A DNA stretch of 64,000 bases, from NCBI GenBank assembly GCA_019635795.1, contig JAHBYV010000011.1, positions 62,001 to 126,000 on the forward strand, read 5' to 3'. The notes beneath the pieces were generated by a model, which was not told the origin of the DNA, searched no databases, and saw only the letters and a list, made by a program, of their open reading frames with translations. The stretch comes from Rhizobiaceae bacterium. Lineage in GTDB: Bacteria > Pseudomonadota > Alphaproteobacteria > Rhizobiales > Rhizobiaceae. How positions within the stretch are numbered: position 1 is the stretch's first letter; each line of letters starts with the position of its first letter. Below, piece by piece: positions 17,505 through 27,636 of this stretch. Both the position numbers and the translations under genes were made by a program.

Positions 17505-19037
17505 CTAACGATCGGTGACGATCTTGACCTTGAAGCCGGCAGGAATCTGGTTGCCTGTCGGCATGCCGTTCAGAACCCGGAAGAGTTCTTCCTTGCGATC
17601 GACGCCAACCATACGGCTGGCAAGAGAGCCAACTGTGTCGCCCGCTCTGGCGGTGACAATCTTGATCCGCAGCGGCTTTAGCGCTGCTTTTTCGCTGGCC
17701 GAAAGCAAGCGGAAACTATCACTGACGGCGCGAGCGACCGTCTCCAGTTTGTCCGAAGCAACGGGAGCGGCTGTGAGCAGCCGGTAAACCTGCGAACCAG
17801 CCCGTATAACTGCGATGTCGAATTGCCAGTTGTCAGCCCGTGCCCGTGCTATTGCCGCCTCATTGCCGTTGATGGTGACTGTGCGTATCGTTTCAGGCTC
17901 AAGTCCCGTGACCCAGCCGCTGCGCAGGTAGTCGGGCAATGAGATGCTGCTTTGTAACGCTACCCCGTCAAACCGGATGGCAATATTTCCCGGCCCGTTC
18001 GCCGTAACGGCTGCTGCACTGTTGTCGATGACAAAACCTTGCGGCACCGAAAAGGAGACGCCCAGCTCAGGATGCAGGAATGTGTGCCCGCGCACATAGC
18101 CTTCTTCGGCCGTGTCGCCAAACAAAAGCCCGTCAATGCCAGCCAGATAAGCATCGCGATCAACCGTACCGACACCTTTTGCGCCAATGTCCCGTGCATG
18201 GCGCTCTGCCAGATCAATGCGCTGGGGTGTATTGGGATGGGTCGCGAGAAAGTCGAGGCTTGCGTCAGTTGCGCCGGATACACTGCGCAAATTGCTGTAG
18301 GCGGCCATCGACTGAAGGAAGCGCACTGCTGCATAGGGATCGAATCCGGCCTGACCGGCAGAGCGGATGCCGATTACATCTGCCTCCAGCTCCTGATTGC
18401 GCGAAAATTGTGCCAGCCGGAGCTTGCCGCGTAATGCGGTTACTTCTGCGACGGGGCTTGCGCCAAACAATTCCGTTGCGGCCTTTGTGGCAAGCTCTGC
18501 CTCTGCCTCCGCCTGCTGGCGTGCGATACCGTGGTTTGCAGTGACGTGCCCCATTTCGTGGGCGAGAACGGCAGCGAGTTCTGCTGAATCGTTTGCCAGC
18601 GCCAGAAGCCCGCGCGTGACGTAGAGATAGCCGCCGGGCAGCGCGAATGCGTTGACGTTCGGTGAGTTAAGTATGGTGATGCGATAGGCCTGCCCAGGAT
18701 TTCCGGCGACCGTCGTGAGATTGCCCACCACCTTCGCCACCATGCGTTCAAGCTTGGGATCGGAATACTCGCCGCCATAGGTGGCCAGAATCCGGGGATG
18801 CTGGGCGCGGGCCAGCGCCGCCAGCTTGTTGTTCCGCTGGACTGAGTCGACGGTGACCGGGTTGTTCGAGGGCTGAAACGCAGATTCGTCAACGCGATTT
18901 GGGTAGACATCAATGCCCTGGCACGAAGCGAGGAGCACCGCCATTCCAGCCGCTATCGTGCCGCGACGCCATGCGCCGCAGCCTGCCAGCCTGTTCCCAA
19001 ACTTGCGGGAAATGCCCGCCACGCTGTTCCCTTCCAT
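17505..19037 (-). CDS. M48-family metalloprotease lipoprotein (BepA/LoiP-like) with C-terminal LysM-like part
   Basis: Periplasmic zinc protease probably tending outer-membrane protein assembly. The N-terminus has a signal with lipobox LLASC (Cys39). Zinc ligands are HEMGH (160-164) and Glu216 in NQELEAD. A central region after residue 300 (about 130 residues, LGVSFSVPQGFVID) is of unknown role, and the last 50 residues (ARAGDTVGSLASRMVG ... IPAGFKVKIV) look like a LysM-type glycan-binding fold. An alternative start would shorten the pre-lipobox part, as 38 residues is long. Minus-strand, 83 bases past thiQ. Confidence 0.88.
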   Translation of the reverse strand: MEGNSVAGISRKFGNRLAGCGAWRRGTIAAGMAVLLASCQGIDVYPNRVDESAFQPSNNPVTVDSVQRNNKLAALARAQHPRILATYGGEYSDPKLERMVAKVVGNLTTVAGNPGQAYRITILNSPNVNAFALPGGYLYVTRGLLALANDSAELAAVLAHEMGHVTANHGIARQQAEAEAELATKAATELFGASPVAEVTALRGKLRLAQFSRNQELEADVIGIRSAGQAGFDPYAAVRFLQSMAAYSNLRSVSGATDASLDFLATHPNTPQRIDLAERHARDIGAKGVGTVDRDAYLAGIDGLLFGDTAEEGYVRGHTFLHPELGVSFSVPQGFVIDNSAAAVTANGPGNIAIRFDGVALQSSISLPDYLRSGWVTGLEPETIRTVTINGNEAAIARARADNWQFDIAVIRAGSQVYRLLTAAPVASDKLETVARAVSDSFRLLSASEKAALKPLRIKIVTARAGDTVGSLASRMVGVDRKEELFRVLNGMPTGNQIPAGFKVKIVTDR

Positions 19038-19120
19038 CTGCTGATTGCCCTGCGGGCGATCACATCATTGACCCTGTGGCGACAAATTATGTCCGCTTCC
19101 GGGCAGCCGCGTCCGATTCG

Positions 19121-19831
19121 TTAAACTCCTATATATCGTCGGAAAGCCTGTGGTGCATCGGGTCCGAAGAAAAGATTTGCGTTGCCGGTGGCTGCTACCT
19201 TCCCTTCCTCGACAAATATCATCGACTGCGCGATTTTCCGGGCGTCGTCGGGCTGGTGTGTGACCATCAGCACAGTCATATTCTGCTCCCGGTGAAGGTC
19301 GATCAGAAGTTCAAGCATGTCTTCCCGCAACGCAGGGCCAAGGGATGCGAATGGTTCGTCCAGCAGCAGGACGGGCCTGTTGCGTACCAGGGCACGGGCA
19401 AGAGCAACACGCTGGCGCTCGCCGCCGGACAGTTCGGAAGGCAATCGCGCTTCCTTGCCCTCCAGACCTGTTCGCGCAAGGGCTCCGCGGATCGCTATTC
19501 GATCGGCGTCGGTCAGGCGCAGGGAAGGTGAGCGCCCAAGGCCGACATTCTGCTCAACCGTCAGATGCGCAAACAGGTTGTTTTCCTGAAACACCATTGA
19601 AACCGGACGATCGGCGGGGCCGATGCCTGTAACATCGGAATTTCCTATCCATACACTACCGGATTCGGGCCGCTCGAAGCCTGCTATCAGGTTGAGCAGC
19701 GTGGTTTTTCCCGCACCGCTTGGCCCCATGACGGCGGCTATCGTCCCGGCCTGTATTTCGACGTTGAAGAGGACGCGTGTTTCGTCATAGCCGAACGACA
19801 CATTTTCCAGTTTGACCGCAGCGCCTGTCAT
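19121..19831 (-). CDS. thiQ: Thiamine ABC transporter ATP-binding protein
   Basis: Cytoplasmic ATPase driving thiamine (and thiamine phosphate) uptake through ThiP. Walker [10 protein letters not shown] (about residues 37-45), signature [15 protein letters not shown] and Walker [13 protein letters not shown] are present; 236 residues. The ATG at 19831 overlaps the thiP stop (ATGA), fixing the start; the frame is open 16 codons further inside thiP. Last gene of thiBPQ, controlled by the TPP riboswitch upstream of thiB. Confidence 0.95.
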   Translation of the reverse strand: MTGAAVKLENVSFGYDETRVLFNVEIQAGTIAAVMGPSGAGKTTLLNLIAGFERPESGSVWIGNSDVTGIGPADRPVSMVFQENNLFAHLTVEQNVGLGRSPSLRLTDADRIAIRGALARTGLEGKEARLPSELSGGERQRVALARALVRNRPVLLLDEPFASLGPALREDMLELLIDLHREQNMTVLMVTHQPDDARKIAQSMIFVEEGKVAATGNANLFFGPDAPQAFRRYIGV

Positions 19832-21453
19832 TTGGCCGTTCTCCCCAATCTGTCGGCAAGCAGCATCAGGCCAAGGCACAATATGCCAAGAAGAAGCGCT
19901 ATGCCCGCAGCGTCATCTGTCCGGTAGCTGCCCATCCTTCCCAGTAGAAGATAGGGCAGGGTTTGAACGGCATCGCTTCCAAACAGCGCAATCACACCAA
20001 GGTCGCCAAGCGAGAGAGCCATTGCAAAGGCCAGGGCAGTTGCCATGGGCCTGCGCACCACCGGCCAATCAATCAGCCTCAGCCGATTCCAGCCGGAAAT
20101 TCCGAGCTGTGCGGAAAGCTTGTCGTGACGCAATGCGGCTGCGTCAAAAGCGGGGCGAATGGCGCGTATTGCAAATGGCATCGCCATCACCGCGTTCACG
20201 GCGGCAACCATGATCGGCGCGACGCTGAAAACGTCTATGTGATTGCGCAACAGCAGGAACCAGCCGGACCCGATGACAATTGGCGGCACGATCAGCACAT
20301 AGCCTGCACCTGTATCGAACATGCGTTCAAGCAGGCTCGTGGGGGATTTCCGTCGCGCCGCAGCCAGCTTTTGCCGTCCGGCCACAAGCGACCATGACAT
20401 GGCCAGACAAAGAATGGAGGAGCAGGTGGCCAGACCTAGGCTGGTCAGCGTGGCGGACTGTACGGCAGGCTCGCCCGCAAGCCGCATCAGATCAGCCTTC
20501 AGGCCGTATATGACTGTCGCGGCCATGGGTGAAAGAACAAGCACCACGGCAACCGCAAGAACCATTGCATTAAACAGTGTTTCCGAAAGGCGAGGCGAAA
20601 CCGCCGCTCGACGGGAGACGGCGAGGTTTGCGTCGCCCGCAACATTTGCGCCAAGCCGGGCGAGGACGGCCAGCACGAGCGCAGTCAGCACGATCTGTAA
20701 AGTGGTGACGGCAACAGCACGTGCGGGGTCGAAATCAAACCGCAACGATTGATAGATGGCTACTTCCAGCGTGGTCGCGCGCGGGCCGCCGCCAAGCGTC
20801 AGCACGATTGTGAATGATGTGACGCAAAGCATGAATACGAGCCCGGCAACGCCCGGCAGTGCGCGGCGCATCGCAGGCCATTCGACCAAACGGAACGTTG
20901 AGCGTGCATTCATACCAAGCTGTGCGGCAAGCCGCCATTGATCGGCGGGAACTGTTTCGAGCGCTTCCAGCAAGAGGCGGGTCGCCAGCGGCAGGTTGAA
21001 AAACACGTGGGCGATCAGAATGCCTGACAGACCATAAATGCCCGGCCATCCCGGACCCCAGAGCGGTGCGATCAACCCGGCGCGACCGAGCAGGGCAAGG
21101 ATGCCAAGTGCGGCGACGATTGCGGGCAGGGCCAGCGGGAGGGCAAATAATCTCAGAATGAGCGCTCGGCCCGCAAATGCGGGATGGCGAGACAATGCCC
21201 GCGCAACAAGAATAGCCGGTGCTACTGACAGAAGCGTTGAAAGCAGCGCCTGCCAAAGCGTGAACCGCGCTATGCGAAAAAGCCAGGAATCAAATGCGCC
21301 GATGGCGGCGGGCAGATTGCCAAACCCTTCCGCAATGAGACCTGCGAAGGCGCCGCCGATTAATAGCGCTATCCCCCCGAGCGCTGCGAGCCCGGGAGTT
21401 ATGGCTTTGAGGGTGCTGAAGGTGATGGCTATTGGCCCATCACGGACAGCCAC
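19828..21453 (-). CDS. thiP: Thiamine ABC transporter permease
   Basis: Fused two-domain permease (541 residues, about 12 TM) with an ABC-permease EAA loop in each half: [19 protein letters not shown] in the first half and a related stretch with [17 protein letters not shown] in the second. This duplicated form is typical for ThiP and iron permeases; the riboswitch and ThiB/ThiQ neighbours settle thiamine. It starts with GTG inside the last codons of thiB (25-base overlap), so translation is coupled. Overlaps thiQ by four bases. Confidence 0.94.
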   Translation of the reverse strand: MAVRDGPIAITFSTLKAITPGLAALGGIALLIGGAFAGLIAEGFGNLPAAIGAFDSWLFRIARFTLWQALLSTLLSVAPAILVARALSRHPAFAGRALILRLFALPLALPAIVAALGILALLGRAGLIAPLWGPGWPGIYGLSGILIAHVFFNLPLATRLLLEALETVPADQWRLAAQLGMNARSTFRLVEWPAMRRALPGVAGLVFMLCVTSFTIVLTLGGGPRATTLEVAIYQSLRFDFDPARAVAVTTLQIVLTALVLAVLARLGANVAGDANLAVSRRAAVSPRLSETLFNAMVLAVAVVLVLSPMAATVIYGLKADLMRLAGEPAVQSATLTSLGLATCSSILCLAMSWSLVAGRQKLAAARRKSPTSLLERMFDTGAGYVLIVPPIVIGSGWFLLLRNHIDVFSVAPIMVAAVNAVMAMPFAIRAIRPAFDAAALRHDKLSAQLGISGWNRLRLIDWPVVRRPMATALAFAMALSLGDLGVIALFGSDAVQTLPYLLLGRMGSYRTDDAAGIALLLGILCLGLMLLADRLGRTAK

Positions 21454-22424
21454 TCATCTGTCCATGCCTTCCGGTTTTGCTGAACAACTTCAGGCGACAG
21501 CAGCAAAGGTTTTACAGGTTCCGGCAGTGTGTCGAAGGCAGGGTCCAGCGGGCCGGATGTTTTGGCAGCCGGATACATCCAGTTCGTCTGCGGAATAATG
21601 TCCTGAAATGCGGGGCTGGTCATGAATGAGATGAATTTTTGCGCGAGCGGGTTGTTTGCGCCGGTCGTGGTGATGCCCGCAACCTCGACCTGCATATAGT
21701 TGCCTTCCTGAAATGCGGTCGCCTTGTAAGTGTCATCCTTCTCGGCAATCAGGTGGTAAGCGGGCGATGTGGTGTAGGATAAAACCATGGGCGCTTCGCC
21801 CTTGGTGAAAAGACCGTAGGCTTCGCTCCAGCCGGGCGTGACCGTCAACACGCGATCCTTCAGCTTGTTCCACGCCTCGCCAGCATCTTCGCCATAAACG
21901 GCGCGCATCCACAGAACGAGACCCAGACCGGGCGTTGACGTGCGTGGGTCCTGAATAACGATCTTATCGTTCGGATTGCCGTTTACCAGTTCATGCAAGC
22001 TTTTGGGCGGGTTTGGCAATTTGTCCTTGTTGTACACAACGGAGAAATAGCCGTAGTCATAAGGGACGAAAACATCGTCGTTCCAGCCGCCCGGTATGGT
22101 GAGTTCTCCCGTCGTGCCATGCGGGGTGAACAGTCCGCTGCCTTTTGCTTCGGCAATCAGATTTGTATCGAGCCCCAGCACAATATCTGCCTTGGTGGAT
22201 TTGCCTTCGAGCTTTAGCCGGTTGAGCAATGCAACGCCGTCGGCGACCGAAACAAATTCGAGATCGCATTTGCACTCAGCCTCGAATGCCTTTTCCACCT
22301 GAGGGCCAGGACCCCATTCGGCATTGAAGCTTTCATAAGTGTACACTGTCAGCTTGTCGGCGGCGCCGGCTGGCGCGACCATTACAAGAAGTGCAGCAGA
22401 AACAGAGGTCATCAGGTAACGCAT
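21429..22424 (-). CDS. thiB: Thiamine-binding periplasmic protein
   Basis: Periplasmic solute-binding protein that hands thiamine, its phosphate or diphosphate to ThiPQ. A signal peptide (about residues 1-22, ending PAGAA) precedes [18 protein letters not shown], the ThiB opening, and the type-II binding fold. The CKC in [12 protein letters not shown] is the family cysteine pair. 331 residues. First gene after the TPP riboswitch, with 50 bases between aptamer end and ATG. Confidence 0.95.
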   Translation of the reverse strand: MRYLMTSVSAALLVMVAPAGAADKLTVYTYESFNAEWGPGPQVEKAFEAECKCDLEFVSVADGVALLNRLKLEGKSTKADIVLGLDTNLIAEAKGSGLFTPHGTTGELTIPGGWNDDVFVPYDYGYFSVVYNKDKLPNPPKSLHELVNGNPNDKIVIQDPRTSTPGLGLVLWMRAVYGEDAGEAWNKLKDRVLTVTPGWSEAYGLFTKGEAPMVLSYTTSPAYHLIAEKDDTYKATAFQEGNYMQVEVAGITTTGANNPLAQKFISFMTSPAFQDIIPQTNWMYPAAKTSGPLDPAFDTLPEPVKPLLLSPEVVQQNRKAWTDEWLSVMGQ

Positions 22425-22472
22425 TCATTCCATCCTTCTGTTTCGGAGTGAATGTGCGTCGGTTTACCGAGC

Positions 22473-22557
22473 ATCTAATCCCTCCGCCGGTACAAACCGG
22501 ATCAGGTTCAGCGGGTTGGCCTTGTGCCTCTCAGCCGCATGTGCGGCACCCCGTTAG
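22473..22557 (-). ncRNA. TPP riboswitch (THI element) controlling thiBPQ
   Basis: On the minus strand the conserved aptamer blocks appear in order: GGGGTGCC, GGCTGAGAGGC, CCCGCTGAACCTGATCCGG, and GCGGAGGGA. Binds thiamine diphosphate in the nascent mRNA. The GGAGGGA arm and the short distance to the thiB start suggest control of translation initiation, as no clear terminator hairpin with a T tract follows. Confidence 0.95.
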
Positions 22558-22649
22558 AGCGAAAAAAGTCATAGGACGGTTCGCTTGCCTTCGCAAGCCC
22601 GTTATCAACCCTCTGGCCTAGCAGCCATTGGCCTGATAGAGCCGCGCCA

Positions 22650-23294
22650 ATGAGCCGTTTTACTGTTCTTCTGGGCGGGGAGCTTACCGTAACTCCCCGC
22701 GTACTATCTCAGGTGACAGGCACTCGCCTGATCGCCGCCGATGCAGGTATTCGCCATGCCGCTGCGTTGGGTGTGGTCCCGGAGCTTTGGGTTGGTGATT
22801 TCGATACGCCTCTGACCGGGGTGGACGGTTGGGTCGCAGACGTTGAGCGGCGAACCTTTCCCAAGGCGAAAGACCAGACTGATGGCGAACTTGCCGTGGC
22901 AGAGGCCCTGAGCCGCGGCGCGAGTTCCATCGTGATGGTCGGTGCATTTGGTGGGCCGCGTTTCGATCACAGTTTCTTCCATGTGGCGCTTGCCGCCCGC
23001 CTTGCCGGGCAAGGGGTTGAAGTGCTGCTGACAAGCGGAGCGCAGGAAGGTGTAGCGCTGAAGCAGGACCTGCAGACGTTCGACTATGCTGACGGCACGG
23101 TTTTCAGCGTGTTGGGACTTACGGACCTTGAGGATCTGACCGTTGAAGGCGCGCGGTGGCCGCTCAACAGTGTCCATGTCCCGCTGGGCTCATCCTGGAC
23201 CATTTCCAACGAAGTATCCGGCACATTGCGTGTCTCATTGAAATCCGGGCGGGCGATGTTGCTCGCGCATCCATATCCGGCAGAAGGTTTCTGA
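22650..23294 (+). CDS. Thiamine diphosphokinase
   Basis: Makes thiamine diphosphate from thiamine and ATP (thiN/tnr family), so it acts directly on what the divergent ThiBPQ imports. Conserved motifs are AADAGIRHA, ELWVGDFDT and KAKDQTDGELAV (catalytic Asp-rich set), then GAFGGPRFDH; the C-terminal beta domain ends LLAHPYPAEGF. 214 residues. The riboswitch lies on the opposite strand and probably does not act on this gene. Its stop overlaps the next start. Confidence 0.93.
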   Translation: MSRFTVLLGGELTVTPRVLSQVTGTRLIAADAGIRHAAALGVVPELWVGDFDTPLTGVDGWVADVERRTFPKAKDQTDGELAVAEALSRGASSIVMVGAFGGPRFDHSFFHVALAARLAGQGVEVLLTSGAQEGVALKQDLQTFDYADGTVFSVLGLTDLEDLTVEGARWPLNSVHVPLGSSWTISNEVSGTLRVSLKSGRAMLLAHPYPAEGF

Positions 23295-25096
23295 TGGCTC
23301 CGCCGCTACTCAATCTCGATGGTATCAAACTGACATTCGGCGGAACGCCGCTGCTCGACGGCGCTTCCATAGCCGTGGAGGCAGGGGACCGCGTTGCGCT
23401 GGTTGGCCGTAACGGTTCAGGCAAATCCACTTTGCTGAAGATCGCGGCCGGATTGGTCGATGCACAGGATGGCGTGGTGTTTCGCCAGCCAACGGCAACT
23501 ATTCGCTATCTGCCGCAATTGCCGGATATGGAAGGCTTTGCGACTGTCCGCGACTATGTGGAAGCGGGACTCGGGCCTGCCGACGATCCGCATCGCGCGG
23601 CCTATCTGCTCGAACATCTGGGGTTGAGCGGCGAGGAAAGCCCGACGAACCTTTCCGGCGGAGAGGCAAGGCGCGCGGCGCTGGCGCGCGTGATGGCGCC
23701 ACAGCCCGATATTCTGCTGCTAGACGAGCCGACAAACCATCTCGACCTTTCGACAATCGAATGGCTGGAAGAGGAGTTGGTGCGGGGCTCATCAGCGCTG
23801 ATCGTGATTTCGCACGATCGCCGGTTCCTTGAGCGGGTTTCCAAATCCACGATCTGGCTTGATCGCGGGCAGACGCGCCGGATGGATCGCGGTTTTGCGC
23901 ATTTTGAAGAATGGCGCGACCGGGTGCTGGAAGAAGAAGAGCGCGAACAGCACAAGCTTGGCAGGCAGATCGTGCGCGAGGAACATTGGTTGCGCTATGG
24001 CGTCACCGCCCGGCGCAAGCGCAACATGCGCCGCCTTGGCGAGTTGCAGTCCATGCGTCAGAAATTCCGGGCACATCGTGGTGCGGAAGGAACCGCGACA
24101 CTTGCGGCCAGCGATTCTACAGAATCCGGCAAGCTGATCGTCGAGGCTAAGGAAATTTCGAAGGGCTTTGGCGAAAAGCTGGTTGTCGATCGTTTTTCGA
24201 CCCGCATCCAGCGCGGCGACCGGATCGGATTTGTCGGGCCAAACGGTGCCGGCAAAACAACATTGCTGAAAATGCTCACTGGTGTGCTGGAGCCGGATTC
24301 GGGCAGCGTGCGGCTCGGCGTCAATCTGGAAATTGCGACGCTCGACCAGAAGCGGGAATCGGTGGACCCCAACGAGACGCTGGCAAACTTTCTGACTGAC
24401 GGACGCGGGGAGAACCTCATCGTGAACGGCGAACAGAAGCACGTCGTTTCCTATATGAAGGATTTTCTGTTCAAGCCCGAACAGGCGCGTACACCGGTGC
24501 GGGAACTATCGGGCGGCGAGCGCGCCCGCCTTATTCTCGCACGAATGCTTTCGCGGCCTGCAAACCTTCTGGTTCTCGACGAGCCAACCAACGATCTGGA
24601 CATGGAAACGCTGGATCTGTTGCAGGAGCTTGTTGCCGGGTTTCCCGGCACTGTCCTTCTTGTCAGCCACGATCGCGATTTCCTCGACCGCACGGTGACG
24701 AGTGTCATTGCGCCGGAAGGAAATGGGCGCTGGGTAGAATATGCTGGTGGTTACACCGATATGCTGGCGCAGCGTGGTTCGCGCAAGCTGGATGAAAAGC
24801 CGGTGAAGAAGGAAGCTGCGCCTGCCGCTGCGAGAGCAGAACAGCCCAAACAGGCGGCGCGCAAACTCTCTTTCAAGCAGAAATTTGCGCTGGAGAGCCT
24901 TCCCGGCAAGATGGAAGCTTTATCGACTGCAATTTCCACCCTTGAGGACAAGCTCGCCGACCCGGCATTCTATGACCGTGATCCGAAAGGCTTCGCGCAA
25001 ACCATCGCAATGCTGGACAAGGAGCGGGCATCGCTTGCTGCGATGGAAGAAGAGTGGCTGGAGCTGGAGATGCTGCGGGAAGAACTGGAAAGCTAG
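23294..25096 (+). CDS. ABC-F family ATPase (Uup-like)
   Basis: Soluble tandem-ABC protein without TM segments, of the kind that acts on ribosomes; Uup-type members influence ribosome function and transposon excision. Walker A motifs GRNGSGKST and GPNGAGKTT, signatures LSGGEARRA and LSGGERARL, Walker B LLLDEPTNHLD and LVLDEPTNDLD, plus a C-terminal coiled coil (about residues 530-600) typical of Uup. The start ATG at 23294 overlaps the thiN stop (TGATG), so translation is coupled; the frame runs 46 codons into thiN without support. Stop shares CTAG with the opposite gene's stop. Confidence 0.93.
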   Translation: MAPPLLNLDGIKLTFGGTPLLDGASIAVEAGDRVALVGRNGSGKSTLLKIAAGLVDAQDGVVFRQPTATIRYLPQLPDMEGFATVRDYVEAGLGPADDPHRAAYLLEHLGLSGEESPTNLSGGEARRAALARVMAPQPDILLLDEPTNHLDLSTIEWLEEELVRGSSALIVISHDRRFLERVSKSTIWLDRGQTRRMDRGFAHFEEWRDRVLEEEEREQHKLGRQIVREEHWLRYGVTARRKRNMRRLGELQSMRQKFRAHRGAEGTATLAASDSTESGKLIVEAKEISKGFGEKLVVDRFSTRIQRGDRIGFVGPNGAGKTTLLKMLTGVLEPDSGSVRLGVNLEIATLDQKRESVDPNETLANFLTDGRGENLIVNGEQKHVVSYMKDFLFKPEQARTPVRELSGGERARLILARMLSRPANLLVLDEPTNDLDMETLDLLQELVAGFPGTVLLVSHDRDFLDRTVTSVIAPEGNGRWVEYAGGYTDMLAQRGSRKLDEKPVKKEAAPAAARAEQPKQAARKLSFKQKFALESLPGKMEALSTAISTLEDKLADPAFYDRDPKGFAQTIAMLDKERASLAAMEEEWLELEMLREELES

Positions 25097-25767
25097 CCTA
25101 ACAGCGCCGCAAGCGTGATTATCAGCTGGGCGGCATAGTAAAGCACCCACACAGCGTGGCGTGCGGCCCATCTGCCCGGACCAAGTGTGCTCATAACAAA
25201 ACGCTCGAAGCCCAGTACAGTGTCCGACAGCATGAACAGAACCGCGCCGATTATGACCCAGATATGACCAGTGGTGAGCGCGGCAAGCCCCATGACGCCA
25301 ATTGCCAGACCATATGCAAGCACCGGCAGGCGCAAGGCGGGCGGAACTCTTCGCAAAAGAATGTTCAGCGTTGCAGCGGTCGTCAACACAATGACAAGCG
25401 CCATAATGGACAAAAGCGCGCTTGATTGGATGGGGCCAATCAAGCCGTTTCCATGGCTGAGAAACAAGGCGATGTAAGCAACATGCGCAACAAGGAAGCT
25501 CGCCAGTCCGCCAACAAAAGCTTCATCCCCATCGTGGGACAGCAGCGCATCACCCACCGCGCTAAACGCTAGCGCAACGACGAGCAACCAATGCGCACCC
25601 TCGATGAAGGCCAGCAATGCAAGCAGCGCAACCGCGCAGGTTTTGATCAGGGTTCGGCGGATGGATGGCTGCGCCTCAACGACGAACAGATAGAGCAGGC
25701 CCGCGCCTGCCGAAAGAATCAGAGCGCCATTCGCGGTACTCTCCAGACCGCCTGCAAAGGGCATCAT
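25093..25767 (-). CDS. Lysoplasmalogenase, YhhN family
   Basis: Integral membrane protein of about eight TM segments, 224 residues. YhhN/TMEM86 proteins hydrolyse the vinyl ether of lysoplasmalogens; whether this bacterium has such lipids is unclear, so the true substrate may differ. Conserved polar residues lie in FSAVGDALLSH and FMLSDTVLGFERF, the two family signatures. Its start overlaps the EamA gene stop by four bases, forming an operon. Its stop overlaps the ABC-F stop in a palindromic CTAG. Confidence 0.87.
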   Translation of the reverse strand: MMPFAGGLESTANGALILSAGAGLLYLFVVEAQPSIRRTLIKTCAVALLALLAFIEGAHWLLVVALAFSAVGDALLSHDGDEAFVGGLASFLVAHVAYIALFLSHGNGLIGPIQSSALLSIMALVIVLTTAATLNILLRRVPPALRLPVLAYGLAIGVMGLAALTTGHIWVIIGAVLFMLSDTVLGFERFVMSTLGPGRWAARHAVWVLYYAAQLIITLAALLG

Positions 25768-26630
25768 GGTTCATCCTTGAAGAGCAGGGACTTTGCCGCC
25801 AGAACGGCACCTCCGGTAATGAGCAGGCAGGCGATAAATATACGAGCTGACGGCTCGGCGAAACCCGCTGCAATCAGTACGAGGGTCGAAAGCAATGGTG
25901 AGGCATAGCTGGCCGCACCCAACACCTGAATGTTTCCGTGCTTCACCCCATAGTCCCATGCGTAAAAGGCTGCTCCCACCGGCATAAGCCCCAACCCGAG
26001 TACCGCCAGCCATTGGGTTGTCGTGGCAGGCAGAACCGTTTGTTCCAGCGCAAAATGGCAGATGAACGACAATACCGAGGTTCCAGCGCAAAACCATGTG
26101 ACAACGCTGGTTGGAACTGATTGGTACCTGCGCGACAAAAGCGAATAGCCGGACCAAAGAAACGCACAAACAAAGGCCATGGCATAGCCAAAGCCGTAGC
26201 GCGCATCGAAAGAGAGCGAACCGCCTTTCGTCACAATCAGCCCTGTTCCAACAAGGCCCAGAAGCGCGCCAGCTACGTGAAACCAGCGCAATCTTTCGCC
26301 CGGCATCAAGGCGGAGCCGACCACAATGAACAGCGGCCACAGATAGGCGATAAGGCTGGCGTCAACGGCAGGCGCGTTACGCAGCGCGGTGAAATAGAAA
26401 AAGTGATAGCCGAACAGCCCGCCTATTCCGATCAGCCACACCACTGCCGGGACGTTCGCCTTTTCAGTGGGAGGCGAAACTACGCGTGCGACAAGGCCAA
26501 CTGCCGTGCCGACTGCAAATGTCATGGCTGTCAGCAGGAATGGCGGTACATTTCCCGTCGCGTCTGTTAGCAGCGCGAGCAATGCCCACATGGCAACGGC
26601 GGTGAAGCCGATCGACGTGGCTTTCGCCAT
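25764..26630 (-). CDS. EamA-type exporter (YddG-like, drug/metabolite superfamily)
   Basis: Ten-TM DMT-superfamily protein of 288 residues with two EamA repeats. The pattern FYFTALRNAPAVDASLIAYLWPLFIVV is typical of YddG-type aromatic amino acid exporters (quoted here in two parts: FYFTALRNAPAV and DASLIAYLWPLF). Exported substrate is inferred from the family only. Co-transcribed with the YhhN gene downstream; a DUF3108 gene ends 16 bases upstream. Confidence 0.85.
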   Translation of the reverse strand: MAKATSIGFTAVAMWALLALLTDATGNVPPFLLTAMTFAVGTAVGLVARVVSPPTEKANVPAVVWLIGIGGLFGYHFFYFTALRNAPAVDASLIAYLWPLFIVVGSALMPGERLRWFHVAGALLGLVGTGLIVTKGGSLSFDARYGFGYAMAFVCAFLWSGYSLLSRRYQSVPTSVVTWFCAGTSVLSFICHFALEQTVLPATTTQWLAVLGLGLMPVGAAFYAWDYGVKHGNIQVLGAASYASPLLSTLVLIAAGFAEPSARIFIACLLITGGAVLAAKSLLFKDEP

Positions 26631-26646
26631 GAATTCCCCCTCAAGA

Positions 26647-27414
26647 TCACTCGGCAGAACGCCGCGCAGTCACTGTAACTGTGCCAATTTTGGTGCCAAC
26701 CGTAGCATGGACCGGAGCGTATATTCCGGTCTGGCCAAGAGGAGCAAATGAGATTGTGATCTCGGAGCGGTTTTTCAGATAGGCCAGAGAGCTGGAATCT
26801 GGCCGGTATCCCGAAACAGGAACAAATTTTGCCGAGCAGGTCACCGCCTCGTCATTATAGCCGGGAACCTTGCCAACGCTCATATGGCGCAACACAATGT
26901 TTGCGCGCATCTCGCCATCGTAGATCTTGATCGTGCGATTGCAGACATGGCGTTGCGATTTCGTGCGGATCAGGGTGGCAGATATAGGGTCCGAGACGGC
27001 GCGCAGATCGCCAGAACGCAAAGGAACCCACCGCCGCCGCTTTTTCGTCGGCGGCACGTTCACCGTTTTGGCGACGTTGCCATCAACAAAAGTGATACTG
27101 GTGCGTTGTGATTTCTTGCCGGATTTATAGCTGGTCGTGAAGGACGCTGGAACGACGCCTTGTTGGCTGATATTTCCGGAAAATGAGCTCGAACCGGTCG
27201 TGCTGTCGAATATTTTCGCAATCCCCGCGCTGCTGACCGTGCCTGAAATGCGGATTCGTTCGCCTTCAATCCTGCTTGTAAATATTGATCGGGCAATCGG
27301 CAGGCCGAGATAGCTGACCGTGTATTCGCCAGAGAAGGTTTCAGCCGCACCTGCGACGCTGGGCAACAGGAGCGTTGTCAGGAATGCTGCACTGACCTTC
27401 GAAAACTTTCTCAT
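26647..27414 (-). CDS. DUF3108 domain protein, exported
   Basis: A 255-residue secreted protein with a signal peptide (about residues 1-23, ending AGAAE) and a DUF3108 beta-sandwich start, YTVSYLGLPIARS. DUF3108 proteins are periplasmic or outer-membrane associated, without a proven function. Two cysteines (HVCNRT and VTCSAKF) may form a disulfide. ATG at 27414 gives the signal peptide directly and has GGTGAT upstream; the frame is open 30 codons further. It precedes two membrane-protein genes on the same strand. Confidence 0.82.
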   Translation of the reverse strand: MRKFSKVSAAFLTTLLLPSVAGAAETFSGEYTVSYLGLPIARSIFTSRIEGERIRISGTVSSAGIAKIFDSTTGSSSFSGNISQQGVVPASFTTSYKSGKKSQRTSITFVDGNVAKTVNVPPTKKRRRWVPLRSGDLRAVSDPISATLIRTKSQRHVCNRTIKIYDGEMRANIVLRHMSVGKVPGYNDEAVTCSAKFVPVSGYRPDSSSLAYLKNRSEITISFAPLGQTGIYAPVHATVGTKIGTVTVTARRSAE

Positions 27415-27513
27415 ATCACCGCTTCCGCTTGCTGTCTTTTCAGATAGAAAGCACAACCTGTCGCTTCTGAAGCGATAATTCCGGCCAGAATATGGTTTGG
27501 GCAAGTACTCACG

Positions 27514-27542
27514 CTTGACGCATCGCTAAATTCACACTATGC
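27514..27542 (+). promoter_or_regulatory. rpmB promoter
   Basis: CTTGAC (27514-27519), 17-base spacer, CTATGC (27537-27542): close to the alphaproteobacterial housekeeping pattern CTTGAC-N17-CTATAT, 95 bases before rpmB. Confidence 0.5.
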
Positions 27543-27636
27543 AGCCCGCAACTTTTCATGAGGCCGCTGGCTTGATCGCGCGCCCTGCGGCGCGGCGGGA
27601 TTGTTTGGCCCCAGAGGATTAATAAAGGTACACAAA

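Noticed and set aside
25090-25098. Shared CTAG stop codons of the ABC-F and YhhN genes as a special element
   Set aside because: A four-base convergent stop overlap is common in compact genomes and needs no further explanation.
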